NCBI RefSeq assembly: GCF_000416985.1 | Contig: NZ_ATDL01000017.1 | Span: forward strand, 1 to 64,000 | Origin: Sphingobacterium paucimobilis HER1398 | Lineage (GTDB): Bacteria > Bacteroidota > Bacteroidia > Sphingobacteriales > Sphingobacteriaceae | Direction of reading: 5' to 3' | Length of the DNA: 64,000 nt | Shown here: positions 8,413 to 18,000 of the stretch, piece after piece | Numbering within the stretch: position 1 is the stretch's first letter | Layout: each line of letters starts with the position of its first letter | Notes under the pieces: generated by a model | Seen by the model: the letters and a program-made list of their open reading frames with translations, nothing else | Database searches by the model: none | Told to the model about the DNA's origin: nothing | Program-made: the position numbers and the translations under genes

Positions 8413-8418
8413 GCTAAC

Positions 8419-10425
8419 CTATTCAAAAAGTTTATCTAACACCGCGGTATCCACCAATTCGGCTTTTGTAACCTTCAATGTAGGGCTTCGCTGCAGTTCT
8501 GTTTCTATCGCCTGCATGGCCTCTTTATTGCGGGCCCAAGCTCTACGTGCGATTCCATTATTAACATCAAAGAACAACATATTACGCAACTTCTCTTCTG
8601 CAGCGGCGGAACCGTCCAGCAACATACCGAAGCCGCCATTGATTACCTCACCCCATCCTACACCGCCACCGTTATGGATAGACACCCATGTAGCACCTCT
8701 GAAACTATCACCGATTACATTATGTATCGCCATATCGGCCGTAAATTTACTGCCATCATAGATATTGCTCGTTTCCCGATAAGGCGAATCCGTACCACTT
8801 ACGTCATGGTGATCTCTACCCAGCACAACAGGTGCAGACAACTGCCCCGTTTGTACCGCATCGTTAAATGCTTTTGCAATTTTCGTACGACCCAATGCAT
8901 CGGCATATAAGATACGAGCTTGAGACCCCACTACCAAACGGTTTTCTTCAGCATCCGCTATCCATTTTATATTATCCGCAAGTTGCTGTTTGATTTCTTC
9001 TGGTGCTTCTTTCTGTAGATCCTTCATCACCTCAAGAGCAATTCGGTCAGTTGTGCGCAGATCCTCAGCCTTGCCTGAAGTACACACCCAACGGAATGGC
9101 CCAAAACCATAGTCAAAACACATTGGTCCTAGAATATCCTGTACATAAGACGGGTATTTAAAGTTAATACCATCTACAGCCAACACATCAGCTCCGGCAC
9201 GCGAAGCTTCCAACAGAAAAGCATTTCCATAATCGAAGAAGTAAGTTCCACGTGCAGCGTGCTTATTAATAGCATTAGCCTGTCGAACCAAGGACTGTTG
9301 CACCGCCTTTTTAAATTCTTCGGGTTCTTCTGCAATCATCCTATTCGCCTCCTCAAAGCTATATCCCACGGGATAGTATCCGCCCGACCAAGGATTATGC
9401 AATGATGTCTGGTCCGAACCAACCGTAACAAACACTTCTTGCTCATAAAAAGCTTCCCATACATCTACCACGTTACCTATATAAGCCAATGACACGACTT
9501 CTTCCTCTTGGATTGCCTGTTTTACCCGGGCTATAAGCCCCTGCATACTTTCATGCAGCTCGTCGACCCAGCCCTGTTCGTGGCGCTTGCGTGCCGCAGC
9601 GGGATTCACTTCTGCACATACCGTGACACAACTCGCTATATTTCCAGCTTTAGGCTGCGCACCACTCATCCCCCCTAATCCCGAGGTCAGGAAAATTTTG
9701 CCCCGAGAACTATCGCCCTTTTTCAGATGCTTACGAAAAGCATTCATAACTGTAATCGTCGTACCATGTACAATACCCTGTGGGCCAATATACATGTACG
9801 AACCTGCAGTCATCTGTCCATATTGCGTAACCCCCAAAGCATTGAAGCGCTCCCAATCATCGGGCTTAGAATAATTAGGAATCATCATCCCGTTGGTCAC
9901 CACAACTCTTGGTGCTGAAGTAGATGATGGGAACAATCCCATCGGGTGTCCTGAGTACATATGCAGAGTTTGCTCCTCCGTCATCTTTGCCAAATATTGC
10001 ATCGTCAACAGATACTGTGCCCAGTTTTGGAATACTGCACCATTCCCCCCATAAGTAATCAACTCATGCGGATGCTGTGCTACCGCAGGATCCAGGTTAT
10101 TCTGTATCATCAGCATAATCGCTGCCGCTTGACGGCTTTGCGCGGGATACTCTTCTATCGGACGGGCATACATCGCATAAGTCGGGCGGAAACGATACAT
10201 GTAAATCCGTCCGTAACGACGCAGCTCCTCGAGGAAGTCTGCGGCCAGCTCTTCATGCCATCCTGCAGGAAAATAACGTAACGCATTTGCGATAGCCAAT
10301 CGTTCTTCGTCTTTCGTAAGTATCTGTTTACGTACCGGAGCATGGCTCACCGAAGGATCTAAAGCCACCTTAGCTGGCAATTGATTCGGTATACCCTGTA
10401 TTATTTCATTTTTAAATTTCTGCAT
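8419..10425 (-). CDS. hutU: urocanate hydratase (long form)
   Basis: Converts urocanate to 4-imidazolone-5-propionate using tightly bound NAD as an electrophile. The NAD-binding loop GLGGMSGAQPKAGN is at about 249-262. The conserved cysteine is in DYGFGPFRWVCTSG, and GRDHHDVSGTDSPYRET follows near the C-terminus. At 668 residues it is about 110 longer than the Pseudomonas and Bacillus enzymes (about 555) and close to vertebrate urocanase (about 676). The extra length lies mainly in the N-terminal region and between GYYPVGYSFEEANRM and the cysteine motif. It begins two bases after hutI stops. The palindromic insert follows it before hutG. Confidence 0.95.
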   Translation of the reverse strand: MQKFKNEIIQGIPNQLPAKVALDPSVSHAPVRKQILTKDEERLAIANALRYFPAGWHEELAADFLEELRRYGRIYMYRFRPTYAMYARPIEEYPAQSRQAAAIMLMIQNNLDPAVAQHPHELITYGGNGAVFQNWAQYLLTMQYLAKMTEEQTLHMYSGHPMGLFPSSTSAPRVVVTNGMMIPNYSKPDDWERFNALGVTQYGQMTAGSYMYIGPQGIVHGTTITVMNAFRKHLKKGDSSRGKIFLTSGLGGMSGAQPKAGNIASCVTVCAEVNPAAARKRHEQGWVDELHESMQGLIARVKQAIQEEEVVSLAYIGNVVDVWEAFYEQEVFVTVGSDQTSLHNPWSGGYYPVGYSFEEANRMIAEEPEEFKKAVQQSLVRQANAINKHAARGTYFFDYGNAFLLEASRAGADVLAVDGINFKYPSYVQDILGPMCFDYGFGPFRWVCTSGKAEDLRTTDRIALEVMKDLQKEAPEEIKQQLADNIKWIADAEENRLVVGSQARILYADALGRTKIAKAFNDAVQTGQLSAPVVLGRDHHDVSGTDSPYRETSNIYDGSKFTADMAIHNVIGDSFRGATWVSIHNGGGVGWGEVINGGFGMLLDGSAAAEEKLRNMLFFDVNNGIARRAWARNKEAMQAIETELQRSPTLKVTKAELVDTAVLDKLFE

Positions 10426-10427
10426 GA

Positions 10428-11675
10428 TTATTTTAAATTAGATCGAACAGCTACCCCGTTCTTCCAAACAGCTGATGGTTGCAATGCTCCTTGTAGGTAA
10501 GTGATGTTCTGATAATTGTTCGTATCATAGAGGACAAAGTCGGCTAACTGTCCTTCGACCAATCGACCTCTATCAGAGAGATTCAAGGCTTGTGCTGCTC
10601 TAAACGTAACGGCTGCCAACACTTCGGCATTGGAGAGTTTCTCCATCGTTGCCAGAATACCAGCCGATGCAATGAGCTGCCCCATAGGTGCCGAGCCTGG
10701 ATTCCAGTCGGTTGCAATTGCCAACGACGCACCTGCATCCAATAAGCGTCGAGCTGGTGTGAATGCACAGCCTATTCCCAGAGAAGCTGCAGGCAAAGCG
10801 ACAGCTACTACATCCGAATCCGCAAGTAGCGCAATCTCTGCATCTGTTGATGCCTCCAGATGATCAGCCGATACCGCATCAAAAGCAACAGCAACCGCAG
10901 ATCCTGAGGTACTGAATTGATCAGCATGTACTGTGATCTTAAAGCCCAGCTCTTTTGCTTTTTTGAAATAATCCTGAATATCTTCTGCCGAAAAGGCAGT
11001 CTGTTCGATAAAAGCATCTATCCGCTCAGTCAGCTTCTCCTCCTTCAACACAGGGAAAAGGTCTGCTGCCATAAGAGCTAGATATTCTTTCGCTGTCCCT
11101 TCAAAATCTTTTGGTTTCATGTGCGCTGCCAGACAAGTTGGGACAAGATCCATCTCCAGTTCCGCATTAGCCTGCTTGACTGCCCGCAATGTCTTCAGCT
11201 CTTCCTCCTTATTAAGTCCGTATCCACTTTTCACCTCTACAGTGGTAATTCCTTGCGCCAAAAGATAAGCAGCCCTACGCTTTGTCAATTCCTTCAATTC
11301 CTCTTGTGTCGCCTCACGTGTATGTTTGACCGTACTCCAAATACCACCACCTGCTTGGGCAATCTCCAAATAGGAACTCCCCGCATTACGCATTGCAAAA
11401 TCATTAGCACGATTGCCACCAAAGGCAATGTGTGTATGGCAATCAACAAATGAAGGTAAACAGACCTTATCTCCCGCGATCAACTCCACCTCTACCGCAT
11501 CTCCCGCCTGACTACGGAGTGTCTCAAAATCACCTACTGCTTTGACTTTTCCATTTTCGATCCATAACCCACCCTGCTCAATTACCTCGAGCTGACTGTC
11601 ATTCAACGCCCCTTTAAGAGGCAGATCACGCATGGTCAGCAACTGCCTAAAAGGTCCTATAAGTACTTCGTTCAT
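10428..11675 (-). CDS. hutI: imidazolonepropionase
   Basis: Metal-dependent amidohydrolase that opens 4-imidazolone-5-propionate to N-formimidoyl-L-glutamate, the third step of histidine degradation. It has 415 residues. The first metal-binding motif HTHIAFGG is at about 80-87 (His80, His82). Later motifs include KSGYGL, a conserved region with a further histidine (ITVHADQFS), a histidine in SADHLEAST, and the aspartate in ATDWNPGSAPM, in the order expected for HutI. It starts two bases after hutH stops and ends two bases before hutU starts, so the three are surely one transcript with likely translational coupling. Confidence 0.95.
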   Translation of the reverse strand: MNEVLIGPFRQLLTMRDLPLKGALNDSQLEVIEQGGLWIENGKVKAVGDFETLRSQAGDAVEVELIAGDKVCLPSFVDCHTHIAFGGNRANDFAMRNAGSSYLEIAQAGGGIWSTVKHTREATQEELKELTKRRAAYLLAQGITTVEVKSGYGLNKEEELKTLRAVKQANAELEMDLVPTCLAAHMKPKDFEGTAKEYLALMAADLFPVLKEEKLTERIDAFIEQTAFSAEDIQDYFKKAKELGFKITVHADQFSTSGSAVAVAFDAVSADHLEASTDAEIALLADSDVVAVALPAASLGIGCAFTPARRLLDAGASLAIATDWNPGSAPMGQLIASAGILATMEKLSNAEVLAAVTFRAAQALNLSDRGRLVEGQLADFVLYDTNNYQNITYLQGALQPSAVWKNGVAVRSNLK

Positions 11676-11677
11676 CC

Positions 11678-13237
11678 CTAATAATTTTCAAAATATTCAA
11701 CACCTGCGCCAAAATACGCTTTATCACCTGTAGCTTTGGCCAGCTCAACCAATTCACCCGATTTTACCAATGCCAACGCTTTATCCATAATATCCTGCAT
11801 AGGCTGATCTTCTTCCAGATGAGGAATATGCTTGCGGATATGCTGATGTAAGGCTTCTACAACAGCTGTAGATTGCAGTGGGCTATGGAAATCCTTAGCT
11901 TGTGCTGCGCAAAGCAGCTCTACACTTAATATCTTATCCACATTATCAATAACCTGTAATAACTTTCTTCCGGATATCGACCCCATACTCACATGATCTT
12001 CCTGTCCCATCGATGTGGGTATGCTATCTGCCGAAGCAGGGAAACAAAGTCCTTTATTCTCGCTGGCAATAGCAGCAGTTGTGTACTGCAAAATCATAAA
12101 ACCAGAATTTAGACCTGTTGCCTTCATCAACAACTTAGGCACCCCATTTGTTTCTCCCTCTAGGGAAAGATACACCCTACGATCGGATATATTCCCCAAT
12201 TCACTAACAGCTAGTGTTGCATAATCCAACGGAAGTGCGATAGGCTGTCCATGGAACGAACCTCCACTAATGGTCAGTTCACTATTTATAATAATAGGGT
12301 TGTCTGTTACTGCATTAATCTCTGTTTCAATAATTTCTTTAAAATGCAGCCAAGCGTTGCGGGAAGCACCATGCACCTGTGGTATACAACGCATCGAATA
12401 AGGATCCTGTACTCTCGAACAGTTCTTATGCGACTCTAAAATTGCAGAACCCGACAACAGGTTATGTATCGTCGAAGCGACAAACACATTCCCCTTATAC
12501 GGTCTCAACTGGTGTAATTCGCTAAAGAACGGTTTGATCGAACCATTCAATCCCTCGATCATTAAAGTTGCGATCAGATCAGCGTTATTCATCAATCGGT
12601 TCATCTCGACAACAGCCTTCACGCCATGTGCAGCCATAAACTGTGTTCCGTTGATCAATGCTAACCCCTCTTTTGCACCCAGAGCCACAGGTTTCATCTG
12701 TAATTCATCCAACACATCGGCTGTATTGCGGATTTCATCTTTATAAAACACCTTTCCGAGACCAATCAAAGGCAAGAATAGATGTGACAATGGCGCTAGA
12801 TCACCAGAAGCCCCTACCGATCCCTGTTTTGGGACGACAGGAACGATATCCTGTTGGATATGCCAGATAATGCGTTGTACTGTACTCAACTGTACCCCCG
12901 AAAAACCTTTGGACAAAGCATGTACCTTCAAAATCATCATCAACTTGGACAACTCCTTATCAATAGGCTCTCCTACCCCTACAGCATGACTCATCAAGAT
13001 GTTCTCCTGCAGTTTACGGGTATCGTTAGCATCAATCAGAGTCGTGCATAACGGACCAAAACCAGTATTTATTCCATATACTACCTTCCCCGAGTCCACG
13101 ATTTCCTGTACATATCCTGCACTCTTCTCGATATCCTTTATTACTTCTTCTGTTAAGATACCATGCACTGTACCTCTTGCTATACCTAAAGCAATGGAGC
13201 TCTGTAAAAAATCGACTCCGTATTTAAATGTATTCAT
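11678..13237 (-). CDS. hutH: histidine ammonia-lyase
   Basis: First enzyme of histidine use: deaminates L-histidine to trans-urocanate. The tripeptide Ala143-Ser144-Gly145 in GSVGASGDLAPLSHL forms the electrophilic MIO cofactor by self-cyclisation. YGINTGFG (about 54-61) carries the catalytic tyrosine. The C-terminal half keeps the conserved NGTQFMAAHGVKA and QEDHVSMG. At 519 residues it is of normal length. It is the promoter-proximal gene of hutH-hutI-hutU-hutG and divergent from a LysR-type gene 78 bases away. The regulator presumably senses histidine or urocanate, which is inference from position. Confidence 0.95.
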   Translation of the reverse strand: MNTFKYGVDFLQSSIALGIARGTVHGILTEEVIKDIEKSAGYVQEIVDSGKVVYGINTGFGPLCTTLIDANDTRKLQENILMSHAVGVGEPIDKELSKLMMILKVHALSKGFSGVQLSTVQRIIWHIQQDIVPVVPKQGSVGASGDLAPLSHLFLPLIGLGKVFYKDEIRNTADVLDELQMKPVALGAKEGLALINGTQFMAAHGVKAVVEMNRLMNNADLIATLMIEGLNGSIKPFFSELHQLRPYKGNVFVASTIHNLLSGSAILESHKNCSRVQDPYSMRCIPQVHGASRNAWLHFKEIIETEINAVTDNPIIINSELTISGGSFHGQPIALPLDYATLAVSELGNISDRRVYLSLEGETNGVPKLLMKATGLNSGFMILQYTTAAIASENKGLCFPASADSIPTSMGQEDHVSMGSISGRKLLQVIDNVDKILSVELLCAAQAKDFHSPLQSTAVVEALHQHIRKHIPHLEEDQPMQDIMDKALALVKSGELVELAKATGDKAYFGAGVEYFENY

Positions 13238-13256
13238 CTTGTCTTTCGTTTTATCT

Positions 13257-13264
13257 CAAATTTA
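13257..13264 (-). promoter_or_regulatory. -7 box of the hut operon promoter
   Basis: The minus strand reads TAAATTTG (13264-13257), an exact TAnnTTTG box, 20 bases before the hutH start. No TTG lies 19-20 bases upstream, which would suit a promoter that needs an activator such as the adjacent LysR-type protein. Confidence 0.5.
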
Positions 13265-13271
13265 ACAGCTA

Positions 13272-13330
13272 TATTTGATAACTGGTAATACCATTTAAGT
13301 CAACTATTAATAACTATGAATTATCAAATA
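13272..13330. promoter_or_regulatory. inverted repeat in the hutH / regulator control region
   Basis: TATTTGATAA (13272-13281) and TTATCAAATA (13321-13330) are perfect 10-bp inverted copies, 39 bases apart. The left copy is just upstream of the hutH -7 box, and the right copy overlaps codons 2-5 of the regulator gene. The placement suits two half-sites bound by the LysR-type protein with DNA bending. The assignment is inference. Confidence 0.4.
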
Positions 13331-14215
13331 GAACTTCGACATCTCCATTATTTCAAGGTTCTAGCCGAAGAACTTCATTTCCGTAAAGCTGCGGATCGGC
13401 TTTTTATCTCCCAACCAGGCCTGAGCAGACAGATCAAACAGATGGAAAGTATTTATAAGACTACACTATTTGAACGAACCAAGCGTACAGTGCAATTGAC
13501 TGAGGCTGGCAAATACCTTTTACACGAAGTGGAACTGCTATTCAGTCAACTCAGCAACATTCAAACACAGATTGAAAAGATTGCGGAAGGGAAGATAACA
13601 TCACTCAAACTGGGATTTATTGGCTCTGCTGTACAGACTATACTTCCCAAACTATTAGCTTCATTAAAGCAAAAGCAACCTTTGATCGACATCACGCTCA
13701 ATGAGCTCAGCAATGAAATGCAACTCGAAATGCTAGGACGTAATGAATTGGATTTTGGATTTGTCCGTGTCGATGGTACGCCACCGCATATAAAATCATT
13801 ACCTATCCTAACCGAGCATTTCGCACTTGTTATACCCAAGAATCATCCGCTCAAATCAAAACCCAATCTTCAGTTGACAGACTTCAAAGATGAACCCTTC
13901 ATCCTGTTTTCAAAAGCTTATAGCATTTCCTATTATGACTTGGTGATGAGCATATTTCGCGATCATGATTTTGTACCCCATGTCACCCTACGAACGGTCA
14001 ATGCATTAAGTATATTCAATCTGGTATCTCAGGGACTTGGAGTAGCGATAGTTCCCTCTTCGTTAAAAAACGGATACAGTACAGACGTTGATTTTATCGA
14101 ACTCGAACAGATACGCCAGCGTACAACCCTAACCCTGATTTGGAATAGGGAGAACCGCAATCCTGGCATATCAGCTTTACTTGAAGAGGTTAAGCACTTG
14201 TTAGAAGATAATTAG
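13316..14215 (+). CDS. LysR-type transcriptional regulator, probable hut regulator
   Basis: The 299-residue protein has the LysR winged helix-turn-helix at about 3-62 (LRHLHYFKVLAEELHFRKAA, then LFISQPGLSRQIKQMES). A type 2 periplasmic-binding-like effector domain covers about 90-295. It is divergent from hutH, the classic layout for a LysR activator and its target. Hut operons in Proteobacteria are normally controlled by the GntR-type HutC and in Bacillus by the antiterminator HutP, so a LysR protein at this locus is a different control scheme. The effector cannot be read from the sequence; urocanate is the obvious guess. The stop codon lies 8 bases before the convergent pentapeptide gene ends. 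Confidence 0.85.
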   Translation: MNYQIELRHLHYFKVLAEELHFRKAADRLFISQPGLSRQIKQMESIYKTTLFERTKRTVQLTEAGKYLLHEVELLFSQLSNIQTQIEKIAEGKITSLKLGFIGSAVQTILPKLLASLKQKQPLIDITLNELSNEMQLEMLGRNELDFGFVRVDGTPPHIKSLPILTEHFALVIPKNHPLKSKPNLQLTDFKDEPFILFSKAYSISYYDLVMSIFRDHDFVPHVTLRTVNALSIFNLVSQGLGVAIVPSSLKNGYSTDVDFIELEQIRQRTTLTLIWNRENRNPGISALLEEVKHLLEDN

Positions 14216-14223
14216 TATCTCTG

Positions 14224-14814
14224 TTAATTCAGGTCGTTTTCTATTGCTAGATCATACTTTAGCAGCAGGAGCTCCAACTGATAGACCGTAAACTTTGCCT
14301 TTTTCACCTTATTGAGGTCCAGGTCTAGAATCACATTTGTAGATGTTCTAAAATCGACTTTCTCGATGTTTGTTCCTACAAAAGTCGCCCCCAGTAGATC
14401 ACAGTCCGCAAAAACGCTCGCTGACAAATCCGCTTCGCTAAAATCCACCTCGCGCAAGGAGCATTTCGAAAAACGCATCTTCTTTAGATTTGCACCATAA
14501 AATATAGAATAGTCAAGCTGGCATTTTTCAAAAGAAAAAGAGAACATAAACTTGTTGAGGGAGGAAAAATCCAGCCCCATAATCTTACAATCCTTAAAAA
14601 CCACATTACGCAATCCTACCCCCTGCAGATTCGCCATAGAAAGATTGCATGCATCAAAGGTACAATCTTCGAAATCATTGGTTCTTAGGTCACTCTTAGA
14701 AAAATCACAGCCCACAAAATGACACCGGACAAACTCCCTATTACGAAGTCCCTTCTCTGCATAATCAACCTGTTGAAAGGTTCTGTCGGCATGTGTAACA
14801 ATCTCTGAGTTCAT
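14224..14814 (-). CDS. pentapeptide-repeat protein
   Basis: 196 residues, most of them pentapeptide repeats of the A(D/N)LXX type: CDFSKSDLRTNDFEDCTFD, CNLSMANLQGVGLRNVVFK and CSLREVDFSEADLSASVFAD are examples. The units have phenylalanine or leucine at the centre position and build a right-handed four-sided beta-helix. There is no signal peptide. Qnr/MfpA/McbG proteins with this fold mimic DNA and protect gyrase, and this one is about the right length (Qnr is about 218). Nothing in the neighbourhood links it to quinolones or a bacteriocin, so the function remains unknown. Confidence 0.8.
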   Translation of the reverse strand: MNSEIVTHADRTFQQVDYAEKGLRNREFVRCHFVGCDFSKSDLRTNDFEDCTFDACNLSMANLQGVGLRNVVFKDCKIMGLDFSSLNKFMFSFSFEKCQLDYSIFYGANLKKMRFSKCSLREVDFSEADLSASVFADCDLLGATFVGTNIEKVDFRTSTNVILDLDLNKVKKAKFTVYQLELLLLKYDLAIENDLN

Positions 14815-15003
14815 ATTCTATCTGATTTTCAGGACCTGATCAAGACCCGCAATTTCCTGCTTAAGGTAGGAATTATTTCGCTTGCTTTTCAAAAAGCCGT
14901 AACTTGAGTGCATAATTTTACACTTCGTTTATGGAACTACGTCTGTTGCCGCATCCATTGTACAAAACGTAGTCATTTTTTAGTAAATACAATCACATTA
15001 TAT

Positions 15004-18000
15004 ATGAAGCGACTGATCAAAACGTACTTTCCGCTATTAATAATCTGCCTATTGCCTTTTATGGGAGTAGCGCAGACCACCTCTACTCCATCCCCTAAAT
15101 GGAAAGAAATAGAACGACTTATCTCCATCAGGAATTATGAGCAAATCCTACCTCTCCTAGCAGACATTAAAGCTGAAGCCCGTCGCAGCGGTAATTCCGC
15201 GGAATGGATACGCGCCATTGTTGCCGAAGGCCAGACAAAGAAAGTCAACCGCACCAATGACAGCTTATTTGTCGAGGTCGAGAAACACTTCCAACAACAT
15301 ATCAAACAGGCATCTCCTATAGAAAGAGCAGTTCTGAATAACTTTTATGCGCTATTCCTTGCTTCGAATATAAACCTATATCTGAGCGACACAGACAATA
15401 AGTTTATCGCAAGTGACAACAAACAAAAAATAAAGCACATCGATTCCCTGTTCCACCTTTCCCTGGAACCAAAAGGAGCCTTGCTCCAAGCTCCTTTGGA
15501 AAAATGGGCAGACCTGTTTGTTTCCACCCAAAACGTATCTTTATCTCCTACCTTATATCATTTCTTAGCATACCAATACATCGATTTTATCGCGAGCTAC
15601 GAACGGGGTAATGGCGATAAAGTAAATCAGCTAAAAGAAGAGATTATTGCAATCAATGAAAGCAAAGGTTACACGAATGCAACGTCTTATCTGCTTTCAT
15701 TGAGACAGGATAACTCCTACCTTTCTGCTCTTGAAATGGCAACCAACTACCTGGACATCATTGCAAGAAACAAAAGCGATTATAATGCGTACCTGCTAGC
15801 TCAAGTTGCCGGAATCTATAATAGTCGTGGCGACAAAAAGGAAGCGTTAAAATACATCAACCAAGCGTTAAAAGAATATCCCAAATCGCCTTGGATCGAT
15901 GAATCAAACAACCTTCTAAAAGTAATCAAACAGGTTAATATCCAACTGACGGCCAAATCATTCGCTCCTGCCAATCAATATACCCCCATTAGAATCAGCA
16001 CTACAAATACCGATAGTCTATATATCCGGGTCTACAACACCAGCAATACGCTCAAATCATATCGGTCCTTCGATATTAAATATGATTCATTGACCCATCA
16101 GACGAGCTTAGACGCCAAACTTGTCTATGAGGAGTTGCTGGCATTGAAGTCCTTTGCAGATTATCAAAACCACAGTACGCTTTACAAATTAAATCCACTG
16201 CCATTTGGCAATTATACGATTCTGGTGTCCAACAATAAGGAATTCAAGGATGATGGGCTGTACCTCGAGGTCGTAGATCAGCAAATTATTATTTCTGATC
16301 TTTTTATTTCGGCCAGTCAAGATCAAGACGATGATAACAGCACCTTGTTTAGGGGATTACTGCTAGACAGGATCTCAGGCAAGCCTTATACCGATAAAAA
16401 AATACAACTGTATGAACTGAACCACAACAACAGGTTAGCTTTGGTCCAAGGACTACGCACGGATAAAAAGGGTGAATTTTCGTATACCTCCAACCAGAGA
16501 AGAGCATTTGATTCTTACTTACTTTATCTCCCACAGGAAAATCAACTGATTGACCTCAATAAGCTAAAAACAATAGGCCGGCATATTTACAATAAACCAC
16601 AACCGGACGAAAGGAACCAAATCTCTATACAGACCCTGACAGATCGTGCCATCTACCGACCGGGGCAACGGGTTTACTTTAAAAGTATATTGTACAATAG
16701 TCATACACTATTGGGAAAAGTGATGGAAAAAGAAGAGTTGAAAATTTATCTTCACGATGCCAACCATCAAAAAATAGATTCTTTGACCGTGACCAGCAAT
16801 GCTTACGGTTCGATAGATGGGAGCTTTATTTTACCGAACAAAACATTGGCAGGATCATTTAGGATCGTAGCTCTACACAAGGGTAGAGAGCAGGGTTCCC
16901 ATTACTTTCAGGTCGAAGAGTACAAAAGACCGACTTTCAAAGTAACATTTGATACGAACAAAGAGACGTACACACTCCGAGACACAGCGGTATTTACAGG
17001 TGCTGTAGAAATGCTGTCTGGAGCAGCATTGCCGGACGCAACCGTGAAATACAATATCACATTTTACAGCAAAAAGCACCGTCAATATGTTACTTATGCT
17101 GACTCTACAACAACCACTGATGCTGAGGGGAAATTTTCCTTTAAAGTCGCTCTGATGGATTCTACGTTTAAAGGTTTGAATAACTTCTCCCTACAATACA
17201 ATGCCGAGATAACCAGTCAAAGCGGTGAGATGCAAGCAACAGCAGGTCAGTACAGTTTCTCTACCCGTCCGTGGCAGATTCAAATTGAGACTGTTGGTCG
17301 AATGGAGGAGAAAAAATGGAAAAATCTAACCATTAAGACTTCCAATCAAAATCGCCAACCACTTTTATTTGCCGGCAAAGTCAATATATACCAGTTGAGT
17401 CAGCCAACGACAGTCATGACCAGAGAAAGTAGCCAGATCTTCAGCAACCTCGAATACCATTTACTGAGTCCTGAAGAGTACGAAAGGTATTTTCCAGTCC
17501 TATTTGATCGAAGCTTATTACACAAAGAAGCACAAAAGGAGCTACTCGCGTCCTACGAATTCGACACACGCGACACAGGTCTGGTCCAGATAGATTCTAA
17601 TCTATTTGCCAAAGGGCGTTATATGATCGAAGCCATCAGCATACAAGATGGCGACACCATAAAAGCGACCAGTTACATGCAACTGTATGACGCTATCACT
17701 AAAAAAGTAAGCAATACCGAGTTCTTGACTGCCAATACCGACAAGGCAAACTATAGCATTGGAGATAAGGTCACCATCACCTATCAAACAGACGAAAAAA
17801 GTGCCAAATACCTGTATTTATTCAGTTCCCTCGGGACAGCAAAAAGACCAACCCAGTTACTGAATATAAAAAATGGACAGGTTACATACACCTTCACTCT
17901 AGAAAAAGAGCAGGTATCACCCAACATCTCCTTTACAGCCTTATTGGTTGCTAACAATAAATTGGCAATCACATCGACAGCTATACCGGTGGTCAGACAG

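Noticed and set aside
14908..15003. An N-terminal extension of the macroglobulin-like protein by 32 residues
   Set aside because: The ATG at 15004 starts a clean signal peptide; the extension would bury it.
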